NCBI RefSeq assembly: GCF_015500095.1
Contig: NZ_CP062983.1
Span: 1,116,001 to 1,180,000 of the forward strand
Direction: 5' to 3'
Length of the DNA stretch: 64,000 nt
Origin: Phototrophicus methaneseepsis
GTDB lineage: Bacteria; Chloroflexota; Anaerolineae; Aggregatilineales; Phototrophicaceae
The notes below the pieces were generated by a model. The model had not been told where the DNA came from and did not search any database. It worked only from the letters and a program-made list of their open reading frames with translations. Below, one piece after another: positions 53,209 through 61,037 of the stretch (the first letter of the stretch is position 1; the number at the start of each line of letters is the position of its first letter). The position numbers were made by a program, and so were the translations under genes.

Positions 53209-54286
53209 CGATGATTTTCTGAGATTCTACATCGGCCAGTTGGTGGTCATTCGCCGCGACAACGACGAACGCGACAAGTCACGCGTTGACCGCGTGGTCG
53301 CGGTCAGCGAAGGCTACTTCAAGCTGGAGAATGAAGGCTGGATTCTGCCCGGCGATGTGATGTTCACGGTCTCACCCCGGACCCCGGCAGAGCACCTCAT
53401 TGAGCAGGCGATGTTTCATCAGATGAGCGCGTTGGAGGCGCAGGCGCTGCCGGAGCAGGTGCGCGCCTTCGAAGCGCAGTCAGAGGGGCCAACCTACAAG
53501 CAGTTCCAGGAACTGCTCTACAAACTGCCAGATCAAAAGTTGATAAAAATCCGCATTCAGCAGGTGCGCAAAGCGGCTGATGAGTGGCAGTACATCGTGG
53601 CCCAGGGCGGTAAGCAGATGGACAGCACCTTCAGCGACAGCGATATCCAGACATTCATCGAGAAGGGCTATCTGCCCATGGATGATGAGGCACCGGCAGA
53701 TTCCAAGCCCGACCCGGCTGATCGGGACCTGGCTGATCGAGAGCAGCAAATCGGCGAACTGACGAAACGCTTGGCGCAGCTCATGGCCGTCAATGAAGCG
53801 CTTCAGAAGCAGATAGCCGCTCAGCAAGATTTGGCGCAGGCGCTCACCCAAATGACGCGCGTCATCAGTCAGCAGAGCAAGTCACGCGATACCAGACCCA
53901 TCGAGACGATGACCTACAAGCAGTTTCTGAGTGTGGCCGTGCAGGAAGGCGATCCGACGGATGCCGACCTCAACCGGCTGCTGCAGCAGGGCTGGATGAT
54001 CGTCAGCGACCAGGTCGTGCTGCAGCCGGGCAAGGATTCGCCGCTGCGAGTGGTCCGATTGGAGCGATCCCTGGCCGAACGGCCTCAGCTCAGCCAGAGC
54101 ACTGATCTTGTGCTGTATACGGGTCCCATGAGCCTAGGGCAGGAACTCATAATGAACGGCATCGATGCAACCAAATCCCGGCTCAACAAGGAAGCGATCC
54201 GCGCAGCGCGCCAGCGCTTCGACGCCAGGAAAGCCAGCCTGAAAGCCACACAACAAGGAACCCAACAAGGAGCACAGTCATCGTGA
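53195..54286 (+). CDS. Unknown coiled-coil protein, ERF operon gene 5
   Basis: A 363-residue protein. N-terminal ~70 residues are beta-rich and SH3-like in pattern (YIGQLVVIRRDND ... GWILPGDVMFTV). A segment with TYKQFQELLYKLP at ~98 is echoed by TYKQFLSVAVQEG at ~240, each followed by a short module ending in GGKQM or GWMIVSD, so an internal duplication is likely. A coiled coil (~180-225: LADREQQIGELTKRLAQLM) separates them. The C-terminus is basic and Gln-rich. Not recognised; a structural or DNA-associated role is a guess. Confidence 0.75.
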   Translation: MQSGSDDFLRFYIGQLVVIRRDNDERDKSRVDRVVAVSEGYFKLENEGWILPGDVMFTVSPRTPAEHLIEQAMFHQMSALEAQALPEQVRAFEAQSEGPTYKQFQELLYKLPDQKLIKIRIQQVRKAADEWQYIVAQGGKQMDSTFSDSDIQTFIEKGYLPMDDEAPADSKPDPADRDLADREQQIGELTKRLAQLMAVNEALQKQIAAQQDLAQALTQMTRVISQQSKSRDTRPIETMTYKQFLSVAVQEGDPTDADLNRLLQQGWMIVSDQVVLQPGKDSPLRVVRLERSLAERPQLSQSTDLVLYTGPMSLGQELIMNGIDATKSRLNKEAIRAARQRFDARKASLKATQQGTQQGAQSS

Positions 54287-54681
54287 GTGATGAGCAGAAC
54301 AAGGACATCCAGCCAGTTGAACCGTTCCGAATCAGCCAGACACAGGAACAGTTCATGGCCGACATCCGACGCTATCTGGACAAAGCCTGGACAGAAGTCG
54401 AAAGCAAAGAAGCGCAGAATGCACTTCTGAATATCTGGCAGCTGTTTAGCGCCATCTTCCAATACACCAACGCCGTTGAAGACCACGCCAACAAAGCTGA
54501 ATTCGTGATTGAGGCGCAGATGGGCGCGATTGAGGAGATGACGCGCCAGCGGGATGCCGCGCTCGATGAATATGCCGACCTACTGACGGCGCTGGATCAT
54601 CTGGACACGTCTCATCCGGATGTGCGCAAAGTCTACACAGATATTTTGGCGCAGTTGAAACGCGCATCGAGGGCAAGCTGA
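54283..54681 (+). CDS. Unknown helical protein, ERF operon gene 6
   Basis: A 132-residue, almost fully helical, acidic protein (YLDKAWTEVESKEAQNALLN ... IEEMTRQRDAALDEYADLL). It starts with GTG in a 4-base overlap with the gene 5 stop and ends sharing one base with gene 7 (TGATG). Coiled-coil assembly is likely; the family is not recognised. Confidence 0.7.
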   Translation: MSDEQNKDIQPVEPFRISQTQEQFMADIRRYLDKAWTEVESKEAQNALLNIWQLFSAIFQYTNAVEDHANKAEFVIEAQMGAIEEMTRQRDAALDEYADLLTALDHLDTSHPDVRKVYTDILAQLKRASRAS

Positions 54682-54908
54682 TGGATGAGAAAATCACGTT
54701 TGAGCAGGGTTACGACGATGGCCGCAATCATGCTCTGAACAATAACTCTGTCGACATCGATGGTTGGTTCCAGGCGTGCCTGGATGATGATGACGAATAC
54801 GCCTGGGGCTACATCGTCGGTTACTGTCGCTATGCTGCCGCCAGCGAACTCGGTCATCGTGGCTGGCGAGATGATGGTGAAAAAGTTGTGAAGGTAGTGA
54901 GGAAATGA
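54681..54908 (+). CDS. Unknown small protein, ERF operon gene 7
   Basis: A 75-residue protein, acidic in the middle (ACLDDDDEYAWGYIVGYCRYA) and basic at the end. The segment FEQGYDDGRNHAL resembles short phage and plasmid proteins of unknown function. It overlaps gene 8 by 4 bases (ATGA). Confidence 0.65.
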   Translation: MDEKITFEQGYDDGRNHALNNNSVDIDGWFQACLDDDDEYAWGYIVGYCRYAAASELGHRGWRDDGEKVVKVVRK

Positions 54909-55294
54909 GCAATTTATCGAGACTACAGGCGCGCACGATGCGAGCCGGATTCACGGGACAGATTGAGCGGACCAGCAGCCAGGGCGTTGAGACTGTCGAG
55001 CAGGTCAGGGCGAGCATGCAGCAGCGCATTGAGCAATTGGAGATGCAGCTTGAGGCTGCCAGAAAGCAGATTGATGCGTTGAAAGGCCGCACAGAGGATG
55101 ACGGCCACTGGATGACGCCGCGAGAAGCAGCGGAGGTACTCGGCGTCTCACAGCCGACAATCAGCCGGGCCGTGCGCGGCATTGGATCCGGCAAGATTCG
55201 CAGCAAGGTGATCGGCGGCGGACCCAAGGGTGTCCGCTACCTTGTCGACATCACCAGCTATGTGCCAGCCCGCAAGCTGAGCCGTAAGAACTAG
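54905..55294 (+). CDS. Coiled-coil plus helix-turn-helix protein, ERF operon gene 8
   Basis: A 129-residue protein. A coiled coil (~25-60: VEQVRASMQQRIEQLEMQLE) is followed by an excisionase-like HTH (WMTPREAAEVLGVSQPTISRAVR) and a beta-wing (VIGGGPKGVRYLVDITSYV). It is probably a DNA-binding accessory factor of the element (excisionase, partition or replication control). A short hairpin and the ERF gene follow. Confidence 0.78.
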   Translation: MSNLSRLQARTMRAGFTGQIERTSSQGVETVEQVRASMQQRIEQLEMQLEAARKQIDALKGRTEDDGHWMTPREAAEVLGVSQPTISRAVRGIGSGKIRSKVIGGGPKGVRYLVDITSYVPARKLSRKN

Positions 55295-55309
55295 TCCATT
55301 AAAAGCAAA

Positions 55310-55326
55310 AGCCGCGAGAAGCGGCT
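55310..55326 (+). other. Short hairpin before ERF gene
   Basis: AGCCGC-GAGAA-GCGGCT lies 16 bases after the gene 8 stop and 65 before the ERF start. It lacks a T-run and could be a processing or attenuation element. Confidence 0.4.
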
Positions 55327-55390
55327 CCAGGGTGTGCAGGTTACTTTTGGAAGGGTCGCCTGCATGCCCTCAGTATATCACGAGGATATC

Positions 55391-56254
55391 ATGAGCGACA
55401 ACAACGAGAAATCACCTGAGAAGTTACGAAGCGAAAAAAGCCTCTTTACGAAGATGGCATCCATCATGGGTGAGCTGAAGCGGCTGCCCAAGAATGGCTA
55501 CAATAGCTATCACCGCTATGAGTACGCCACCGACGCCGACGTGCTGGATACAATTCGGCAGAAGATGGCCGAATACAATATTGCCTTCTTCGCTTCAATG
55601 GTCGATCACAACTACGAAGAAATCACGACAAACGATGGCAAGACGGCTTATCACATCATCGTGAAGCTGGAATTCACATTCGCTTGTGGGGATACGGGCC
55701 AGACGATGACGCTATCCTGGCGGGGCGAGAGCATCGATACCAACGACAAGGGGACCAGCAAAGCGGCCACCACTGGCGAGAAGTACTTCCTGCTGAAGAC
55801 ATTCATGCTCAGCACCGGTGATGTGCAGGACGATGCCGACAATACCTCGCCGGAGATTGTCCAGCGCAACAACAACGGTCATCGACCCAAGCCGCCGAGC
55901 AGCAATGGCGGTGGTGTGAGGAGGGGATCATCTGCGCCGAAGAAGCCACCCTCGAACGGCACGGCTAAGGCATCCAGCAATGATGCATCGAATGGAACAA
56001 CAAATGGATCGAGTCCTGGCCGCACGCCGATATCGCCATTTACGCCCTGGCAGCACCAGGAGATTAACCTCACTGAGATTCGCAATATGTACGAGCGGTG
56101 GGAGAAGGAGCCGGGCAGCAGCGATATCCTCGTCGAGGATGCTAAGAAGCAGCTTGGCAGTGTCATGAGCTTCGCCACCCTGGCCGATTACCAGACACGA
56201 TTCGCGGAGACGATAAAGCGCATCATCGCCGATGCCGAGGGCGTGCCTTTTTAG
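55391..56254 (+). CDS. erf: ERF-family single-strand annealing protein
   Basis: A 287-residue ERF superfamily recombinase that anneals homologous DNA single strands; phages and mobile elements use it for recombination. The conserved core is at ~20-150: LFTKMASIMGELKRLPKNGY, YATDADVLDTIRQKMAEYNI, then GDTGQTMTLSWRGES and GTSKAATTGEKYFLLKTFMLSTGD. A Ser/Asn/Pro-rich linker (~160-215) leads to a helical C-terminal tail (~220-287). The start is ATG at 55391 with CGAGGA; upstream in-frame codons lack a site. It ends the eight-gene operon before a strong terminator. Its 3' end is duplicated in decayed form at 60815-60956. Confidence 0.92.
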   Translation: MSDNNEKSPEKLRSEKSLFTKMASIMGELKRLPKNGYNSYHRYEYATDADVLDTIRQKMAEYNIAFFASMVDHNYEEITTNDGKTAYHIIVKLEFTFACGDTGQTMTLSWRGESIDTNDKGTSKAATTGEKYFLLKTFMLSTGDVQDDADNTSPEIVQRNNNGHRPKPPSSNGGGVRRGSSAPKKPPSNGTAKASSNDASNGTTNGSSPGRTPISPFTPWQHQEINLTEIRNMYERWEKEPGSSDILVEDAKKQLGSVMSFATLADYQTRFAETIKRIIADAEGVPF

Positions 56255-56286
56255 AAATCTGAATCGGAAAAACAAAACAATCCAGG

Positions 56287-56312
56287 AGACCACCTTAGAT
56301 AGGTGGTCTTTT
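56287..56312 (+). terminator. Intrinsic terminator of the ERF operon
   Basis: AGACCACCT-TAGAT-AGGTGGTCT is a perfect 9-bp stem with a 5-base loop followed by TTTT, 33 bases after the ERF stop. Confidence 0.85.
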
Positions 56313-56334
56313 AGCTTCCTGAAACGATAAATTA

Positions 56335-56360
56335 CTTTGTTGTTTAGCTTTGTTGTTTAG
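56335..56360. repeat. Tandem 13-base repeat before the TIR gene
   Basis: CTTTGTTGTTTAG occurs twice without a gap (56335-56347, 56348-56360), 74 bases upstream of the TIR gene start. It could be a regulator site or simple slippage. Confidence 0.6.
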
Positions 56361-56433
56361 ATTGTGGTAATGCGACATAATTTCTTGTATTAGACTTTGC
56401 TAACGAGACTGGTTGCATATAAGGATAGTCGAG

Positions 56434-59400
56434 ATGTCAGATATAGAGGATACAGGGACAGCTAATCAAGTATCAGAAAAAGCCGTTGTAAAGGGTTCCG
56501 TTTTTCTTTCTTATGCACGTGCGGATGATACGTCGGACTATAACGATCCAGAAAAATCTTTCATGCTGCGTCTCTATACCTATCTGACAGATAAGGGCTT
56601 TCAGGTATGGTGGGATCGCCAGAATATGCCCAATCGCGGTTTGACGTTTATGAAGGAAATTAGTGACGCCATTGATAAAGTCGATCGCCTGATCCTTGTC
56701 GTCGGCCCCGGTGCCGTTGAATCAGAGTATGTTCGTCAGGAGTGGGAATATGCACTTTCGATATGCAAGGTGGTGACCCCGATCCTGCGTCACGGCGACT
56801 ATGACCTGGTTCCAGATCCTTTGAAGGATGACCATTGTGAAGATTGCCGCGAAACGCGAAATGAGGAAGAGGCATTCGCGGCAGTTGCCTCAATTATCGA
56901 TGATTCGCCTCTGCCACTTTCAGAATTGTGGGATGTGCCAAACCTGCCGCCGAATTATATGCCGCGTGCCAAAGATCTAAGTCGAATCCGGCAAATCGTT
57001 CGCGAGAATGTGGATAAACCCGTTATGGTGACTGGGACGAGACAACGTTCTAGCTTACAGGGAATGGGGGGTATCGGCAAGACGGTCCTTGCTGCCGCAC
57101 TGGCACGCGATTGTTCGATACGGCGTTCGTTTCCAGATGGCATCTACTGGGTGACGCTTGGACAAGAGCCACGCCTGACGCAGTTACAAGCCCAACTTGG
57201 CGAGCGCATGGGAGACAACCCGCGTAGCTTTGGTAATGTCGACGATGGCAGACGTCGCCTGAGTACCCTGATGAAGGACCGCCGCAGTTTATTCATTCTG
57301 GATGATGCCTGGAAAGCAGACCATATCCACGCCTTTGATGTAATGGGTGATCATTGCCGGATGCTGATCACGACACGTATGCAAAATATCGTCACCGAGA
57401 TGGGGGCGGTGGCACATCGTGTGGAGGTACTGGACCCTTCAGACGCAATGAAATTCCTCTCGGAATGGTCGAATCAAGCTGTTGAGGACATGCCGCCGGA
57501 AGCTGCCCAAGTGGCACGAGAATGTGGTTATCTGCCGCTGGCTCTGGCGATGATCGGTGCCTTGCTGGGAGAGCGTAGCAATCGCTGGGAACGAGCATTA
57601 CACCGTTTGAAGGCTGCTGATCTGAAAAATTTACGACGTGATTTCCCCGATTATCCCTATCCCGATATGCTGCGAGCGATTGAAGTCAGCGTGCAGTCAC
57701 TTTCGCCAGAGTTACAGACGCGCTATTTTGATCTGGCTGTCTTCCCGGAAGACGTCGACATTCCCGAAGCTGCCCTGAAGACCTTCTGGGCGCCGGAAGG
57801 CTATGACAAATTTGCTGTTGAGGACATCATTGATGAATTCAAGAATCGCTCGCTTGTTAAAATTAACGAAGATAGCACCCTGCATCTGCATGACCTGCTT
57901 GTGGATTACGTCCAGAAGCGTGCAGGGGATCTAACTCGATTACATGAGCGGTTGCTAGCAGCCTACAATCCTGAAAACAAGCCCTGGCCCCAAGTCGAGG
58001 ATGATGGCTATCTGTATTATCATCTCGCGCAGCACCTGACATTCCTGGGGCGTTCCCAGGAATTGTTTGAGTTGCTGACCGCATCTCCTGATTGGCTGAA
58101 GGCGAAATTCACTGCATGCCGGGGCGATAGTGCCTTCGCAGATGATGTTGATCTTCTACTACGCGATTATCAAAAGCCTGATTTACAGACTGAGCTTGTA
58201 CCGCTTGTGCAACTCTATACAGTCAAACAACTTGTGAATCACCGCATTGGCCGATACAACAATAATATGATCGCAGCGCTTGTCTGGATAGATCGCAAGG
58301 ATGAAGCCCTAAGTCATGTGCAGTTGCGCGAGGATCTGGGAAAGCGTTTTGACGGCTTGATGACGATCTTCCGCAGCAGCTACAAGAAGGATCAGACCCA
58401 TCTTGACATCCTCAGTGAAATCAAGGCTGTGATTGCAGCGATGATCTATCCACAGCAGAAGGTCCAGGCTTATCTAGATTTAAGCCAAACGTTGTCAGAT
58501 TGCGAACATCAAGCTGAGGCCGCAGAAGTCCTACAAATCGCCAGTTCACTTATTTCGGCTATCCCATCTGTCCTTTCTCAGGTAAAGGTATCTATTCAAC
58601 TAGCCAGACAATACCAGGAATTAAACTGTGAAGACATTGCATTGAATTTATTGAACCATAACTTGCAAGTGGCGCAGTTGATTGAAGATGCGTACATGCG
58701 GGTGTCAGCGCTAAGTGAACTGGCGGTAACTCTGAGACAGGCAGGGGAAATAGACAAGAGCAAACGCGTATTTGAGCAAGCGGAAGAGGTGGTGCAGACG
58801 ATTGAGGATACGTCCAGTCGGGGAGAGGCGCTGAGTGATCTGGCGGCGGTACTGGCGCAGGCAGATGAAACAGACGAGAGCAACCGCGTGTTTGAGCAAG
58901 CGGAAGAGGTGGCGCAGTCGATTGAGTCTGCGTTCATGCGGGCGTCTGCGCTGCGTGATCTGGCGGTGGCGCTGGCGCAGGCAGGGCGCTATGAGCAAGC
59001 GGAAGAGGTGGCGCAGTCGATTGAGTCTGCGTCCATGCGGGGGGCTGCGCTGAATGCTCTGGCGGTGGCGCTGGCGCAGGCAGGGCGCTATGAGCAAGCG
59101 GAAGAGGTGGCGCAGTCGATTGAGGATGCGTACATGCGGGTGTCAGCGCTAAGTGATCTGGCGAGGACGCTGATGCAGGCAGGTGAAACAGAGGAGAGCG
59201 AACGCGTATTTGCGCAAGTGGAAGAGGTGGCGCAGTCGATTGAGGATGCGTCTTGGCGAGGGTCTACGCTGCGTGATCTGGCGGCGGCGCTGGCGCAGGC
59301 AGGGCGCTATGAGCAAGCGGAAGAGATGGCGCAGTCGATTGAGGATGCGTTCATGCGGGCGTCTGCGCTGCGTGATCTGGCGGTGGCGCTGGCGCAGGTA

Positions 59401-60786
59401 GGGCGCTATGAGCAAGCGGAAGAGATGGCGCAGTCGATTGAGTCTGCGTATAGTCGGGGGTCTGCGCTAAGTGATCTGGCGGCGGTACTGGCGCAGGTAG
59501 GGCGCTATGAGCAAGCGGAAGAGATGGCGCAGTCGATTGAGTCTGCGTATAGTCGGGGGTCTGCGCTAAGTGATCTGGCGGCGGTACTGGCGCAGGCAGG
59601 TGAAATAGACGAGAGCGAACGCGTGTTTGAGCAAGCGGAAGAGGTGGCGCAGTCGATTGAGGATGCGTCTTGGCGGGAGTATGCGCTGCGTGATCTGGCG
59701 GTGGCGCTGGCGCAGGCAGGGCGCTATGAGCAAGCGGAAGAGGTGGCCGAGTCGATTGAGGATGCGGCCAGTCGGGGGCTTGCACTACGTGCTCTGGCGG
59801 CAGCTCTGACACAGGCTGGGGAAACAGACAAGAGCAAACATGTGTTTGAGCAAGCGGAAGAGGTGGCGCAGACGATTGAGGATACGATCAGTCGAGAATC
59901 TGCGCTGCGTGATCTGGCGGTGGCGCTGGCGCAGGCAGGGCGCTATGAGCAAGCGGAAGAGGTGGTCCAGTCGACTAAGTTTGTGTCCAGTCGCGAGTAT
60001 GCGCTAAGTGATCTGGCGCTGGCGCTAGCGCAGGCAGGGGAAACAGACGAGAGCAATCGCTTGTTTGAGCAAGCGGAAGAGGTGGCGCAGTCGATTGAGG
60101 ATGCGGACAGTCGGGTGTATGCACTAAGTGATCTGGCGAGGACGCTGATGCAGGCAGGTGAAACAGAGGAGAGCGAACGCGTATTTGCGCAAGTGGAAAA
60201 GGTGCTCCAGTCGATTGAGGATGCGGACAGTCGTGGGACTGCGCTACGTGCTCTGGTGGTGACTCTAGTCTGGGCAGGGCACTATGAGCAAGCGGAAGAG
60301 GTGGCCGAGTCGATTGAGGAGGCGTTCAGTCGTGGGACTGCGCTAAGTGATCTGGCGGTGGCGCTGGCGCAGGTAGGGCGCTATGAGCAAGCGGAAGAGG
60401 TGGCCGAGTCGATTGAGGAGGCGTTCAATCGGATGTATGCACTAAGTGCTCTGGCAGCATCTCTGGCGCAGGTAGGGCGCTATGAGCAAGCGGAAGAGGT
60501 GGCCGAGTCGATTGAGGAGGCGTCTTGGCGAGGAGATGCGCTACGTGCGCTGGCGGCGGCGCTGGCGCGAGCAGGAAAGGTTGACCCCTCTCTGCGTGTA
60601 TTGGTTTCCCGGCAACTTGAGGCGTATATCGGTTTTCTGGCGGGCAGTTTCGAGGGCTTGCGGGTCATTTTTGGTCAGGAAGTAGCCTATCCACACTATG
60701 TGGAGATGCTGGTTGCGGCCATGAAAATCGCTGCCTGGGAGCAGCCTCGCTGGAATGAGGTGGTTGAAATTTTGGAAACCTCCTAG
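56434..60786 (+). CDS. TIR - NB-ARC - TPR protein (bacterial NLR-like)
   Basis: A 1450-residue STAND protein of the kind used in antiphage defence. TIR domain ~20-150: VFLSYARADD, WWDRQNMPNRG and YVRQEWEYAL, where E103 aligns with the catalytic Glu of NAD-cleaving TIRs. NB-ARC ~175-480: P-loop GMGGIGKT (210-217), FILDDAW (D290-D291), LITTRM and GYLPLALAMIG. A helical linker leads to about 17 TPR-like units (~747-1380) and a ~70-residue C-terminal cap. Expected action: the TPR array senses a trigger, NB-ARC oligomerises, TIR degrades NAD+. ATG at 56434 (AAGGA 9 bases upstream) replaces TTG at 56413. It is its own transcription unit after the ERF terminator. Confidence 0.9.
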   Translation: MSDIEDTGTANQVSEKAVVKGSVFLSYARADDTSDYNDPEKSFMLRLYTYLTDKGFQVWWDRQNMPNRGLTFMKEISDAIDKVDRLILVVGPGAVESEYVRQEWEYALSICKVVTPILRHGDYDLVPDPLKDDHCEDCRETRNEEEAFAAVASIIDDSPLPLSELWDVPNLPPNYMPRAKDLSRIRQIVRENVDKPVMVTGTRQRSSLQGMGGIGKTVLAAALARDCSIRRSFPDGIYWVTLGQEPRLTQLQAQLGERMGDNPRSFGNVDDGRRRLSTLMKDRRSLFILDDAWKADHIHAFDVMGDHCRMLITTRMQNIVTEMGAVAHRVEVLDPSDAMKFLSEWSNQAVEDMPPEAAQVARECGYLPLALAMIGALLGERSNRWERALHRLKAADLKNLRRDFPDYPYPDMLRAIEVSVQSLSPELQTRYFDLAVFPEDVDIPEAALKTFWAPEGYDKFAVEDIIDEFKNRSLVKINEDSTLHLHDLLVDYVQKRAGDLTRLHERLLAAYNPENKPWPQVEDDGYLYYHLAQHLTFLGRSQELFELLTASPDWLKAKFTACRGDSAFADDVDLLLRDYQKPDLQTELVPLVQLYTVKQLVNHRIGRYNNNMIAALVWIDRKDEALSHVQLREDLGKRFDGLMTIFRSSYKKDQTHLDILSEIKAVIAAMIYPQQKVQAYLDLSQTLSDCEHQAEAAEVLQIASSLISAIPSVLSQVKVSIQLARQYQELNCEDIALNLLNHNLQVAQLIEDAYMRVSALSELAVTLRQAGEIDKSKRVFEQAEEVVQTIEDTSSRGEALSDLAAVLAQADETDESNRVFEQAEEVAQSIESAFMRASALRDLAVALAQAGRYEQAEEVAQSIESASMRGAALNALAVALAQAGRYEQAEEVAQSIEDAYMRVSALSDLARTLMQAGETEESERVFAQVEEVAQSIEDASWRGSTLRDLAAALAQAGRYEQAEEMAQSIEDAFMRASALRDLAVALAQVGRYEQAEEMAQSIESAYSRGSALSDLAAVLAQVGRYEQAEEMAQSIESAYSRGSALSDLAAVLAQAGEIDESERVFEQAEEVAQSIEDASWREYALRDLAVALAQAGRYEQAEEVAESIEDAASRGLALRALAAALTQAGETDKSKHVFEQAEEVAQTIEDTISRESALRDLAVALAQAGRYEQAEEVVQSTKFVSSREYALSDLALALAQAGETDESNRLFEQAEEVAQSIEDADSRVYALSDLARTLMQAGETEESERVFAQVEKVLQSIEDADSRGTALRALVVTLVWAGHYEQAEEVAESIEEAFSRGTALSDLAVALAQVGRYEQAEEVAESIEEAFNRMYALSALAASLAQVGRYEQAEEVAESIEEASWRGDALRALAAALARAGKVDPSLRVLVSRQLEAYIGFLAGSFEGLRVIFGQEVAYPHYVEMLVAAMKIAAWEQPRWNEVVEILETS
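58672..60575 (+). repeat. TPR-encoding DNA repeat array (about 17 units)
   Basis: Units are of two lengths: 33 codons (99 bases, containing GRYEQAEE) and 40 codons (120 bases, containing GETDESNRVFEQAEE). Most units are nearly identical in DNA. Two neighbours at 59401-59499 and 59500-59598 are identical until the last few bases. Variation concentrates at the short stretch after SIE (DAYM, ESAFM, DASW, EAFS). The pattern implies unit gain and loss by recombination or slippage. Confidence 0.9.
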
Positions 60787-60814
60787 CCTTTGTGCGTAGG
60801 TCTAAGTAAGTGGG

Positions 60815-60956
60815 TGTATTGGAAGGAGCAGGATTCTAGTTGAAGATGCAAAAAAACTGATCAGTAGCCTCCTGTACTTTGACTAACTATTGGAGGTCGC
60901 TTACTAAAGTGGTGAAGCGCATCATCGCCGATACAGGGGGTGTGCTTTCTTGGGGA
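60815..60956 (+). pseudogene. Decayed copy of the ERF 3' end
   Basis: One frame reads ILVEDAKKLISSLLYF, matching ERF ILVEDAKKQLGSVMSF. Further on another frame reads VKRIIADTGGVLS, matching IKRIIADAEGVPF. Eighteen bases (AAGCGCATCATCGCCGAT) are identical at 60915-60932 and 56216-56233. Stops and deletions break the frame. It lies 28 bases beyond the TIR gene stop, so the TIR gene is bracketed by an intact and a decayed ERF end. The rest of the 251-base gap shows nothing else. Confidence 0.7.
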
Positions 60957-61037
60957 CTTCATCGGTTGCTTGCATACGATTTGTACGTCATAATTTTGAG
61001 TATTACCTAACGTGATTTCTAAATGGTGGTACTACAT

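Noticed and set aside
59351-59812. 153-codon minus-strand Pro-rich repeat frame
   Set aside because: Antisense shadow of the TPR array.
58672-60575. Possible CRISPR array, from regular near-identical repeats
   Set aside because: Repeats of 99 and 120 bases are in frame and encode TPR-like helices, with no spacers of unrelated sequence.
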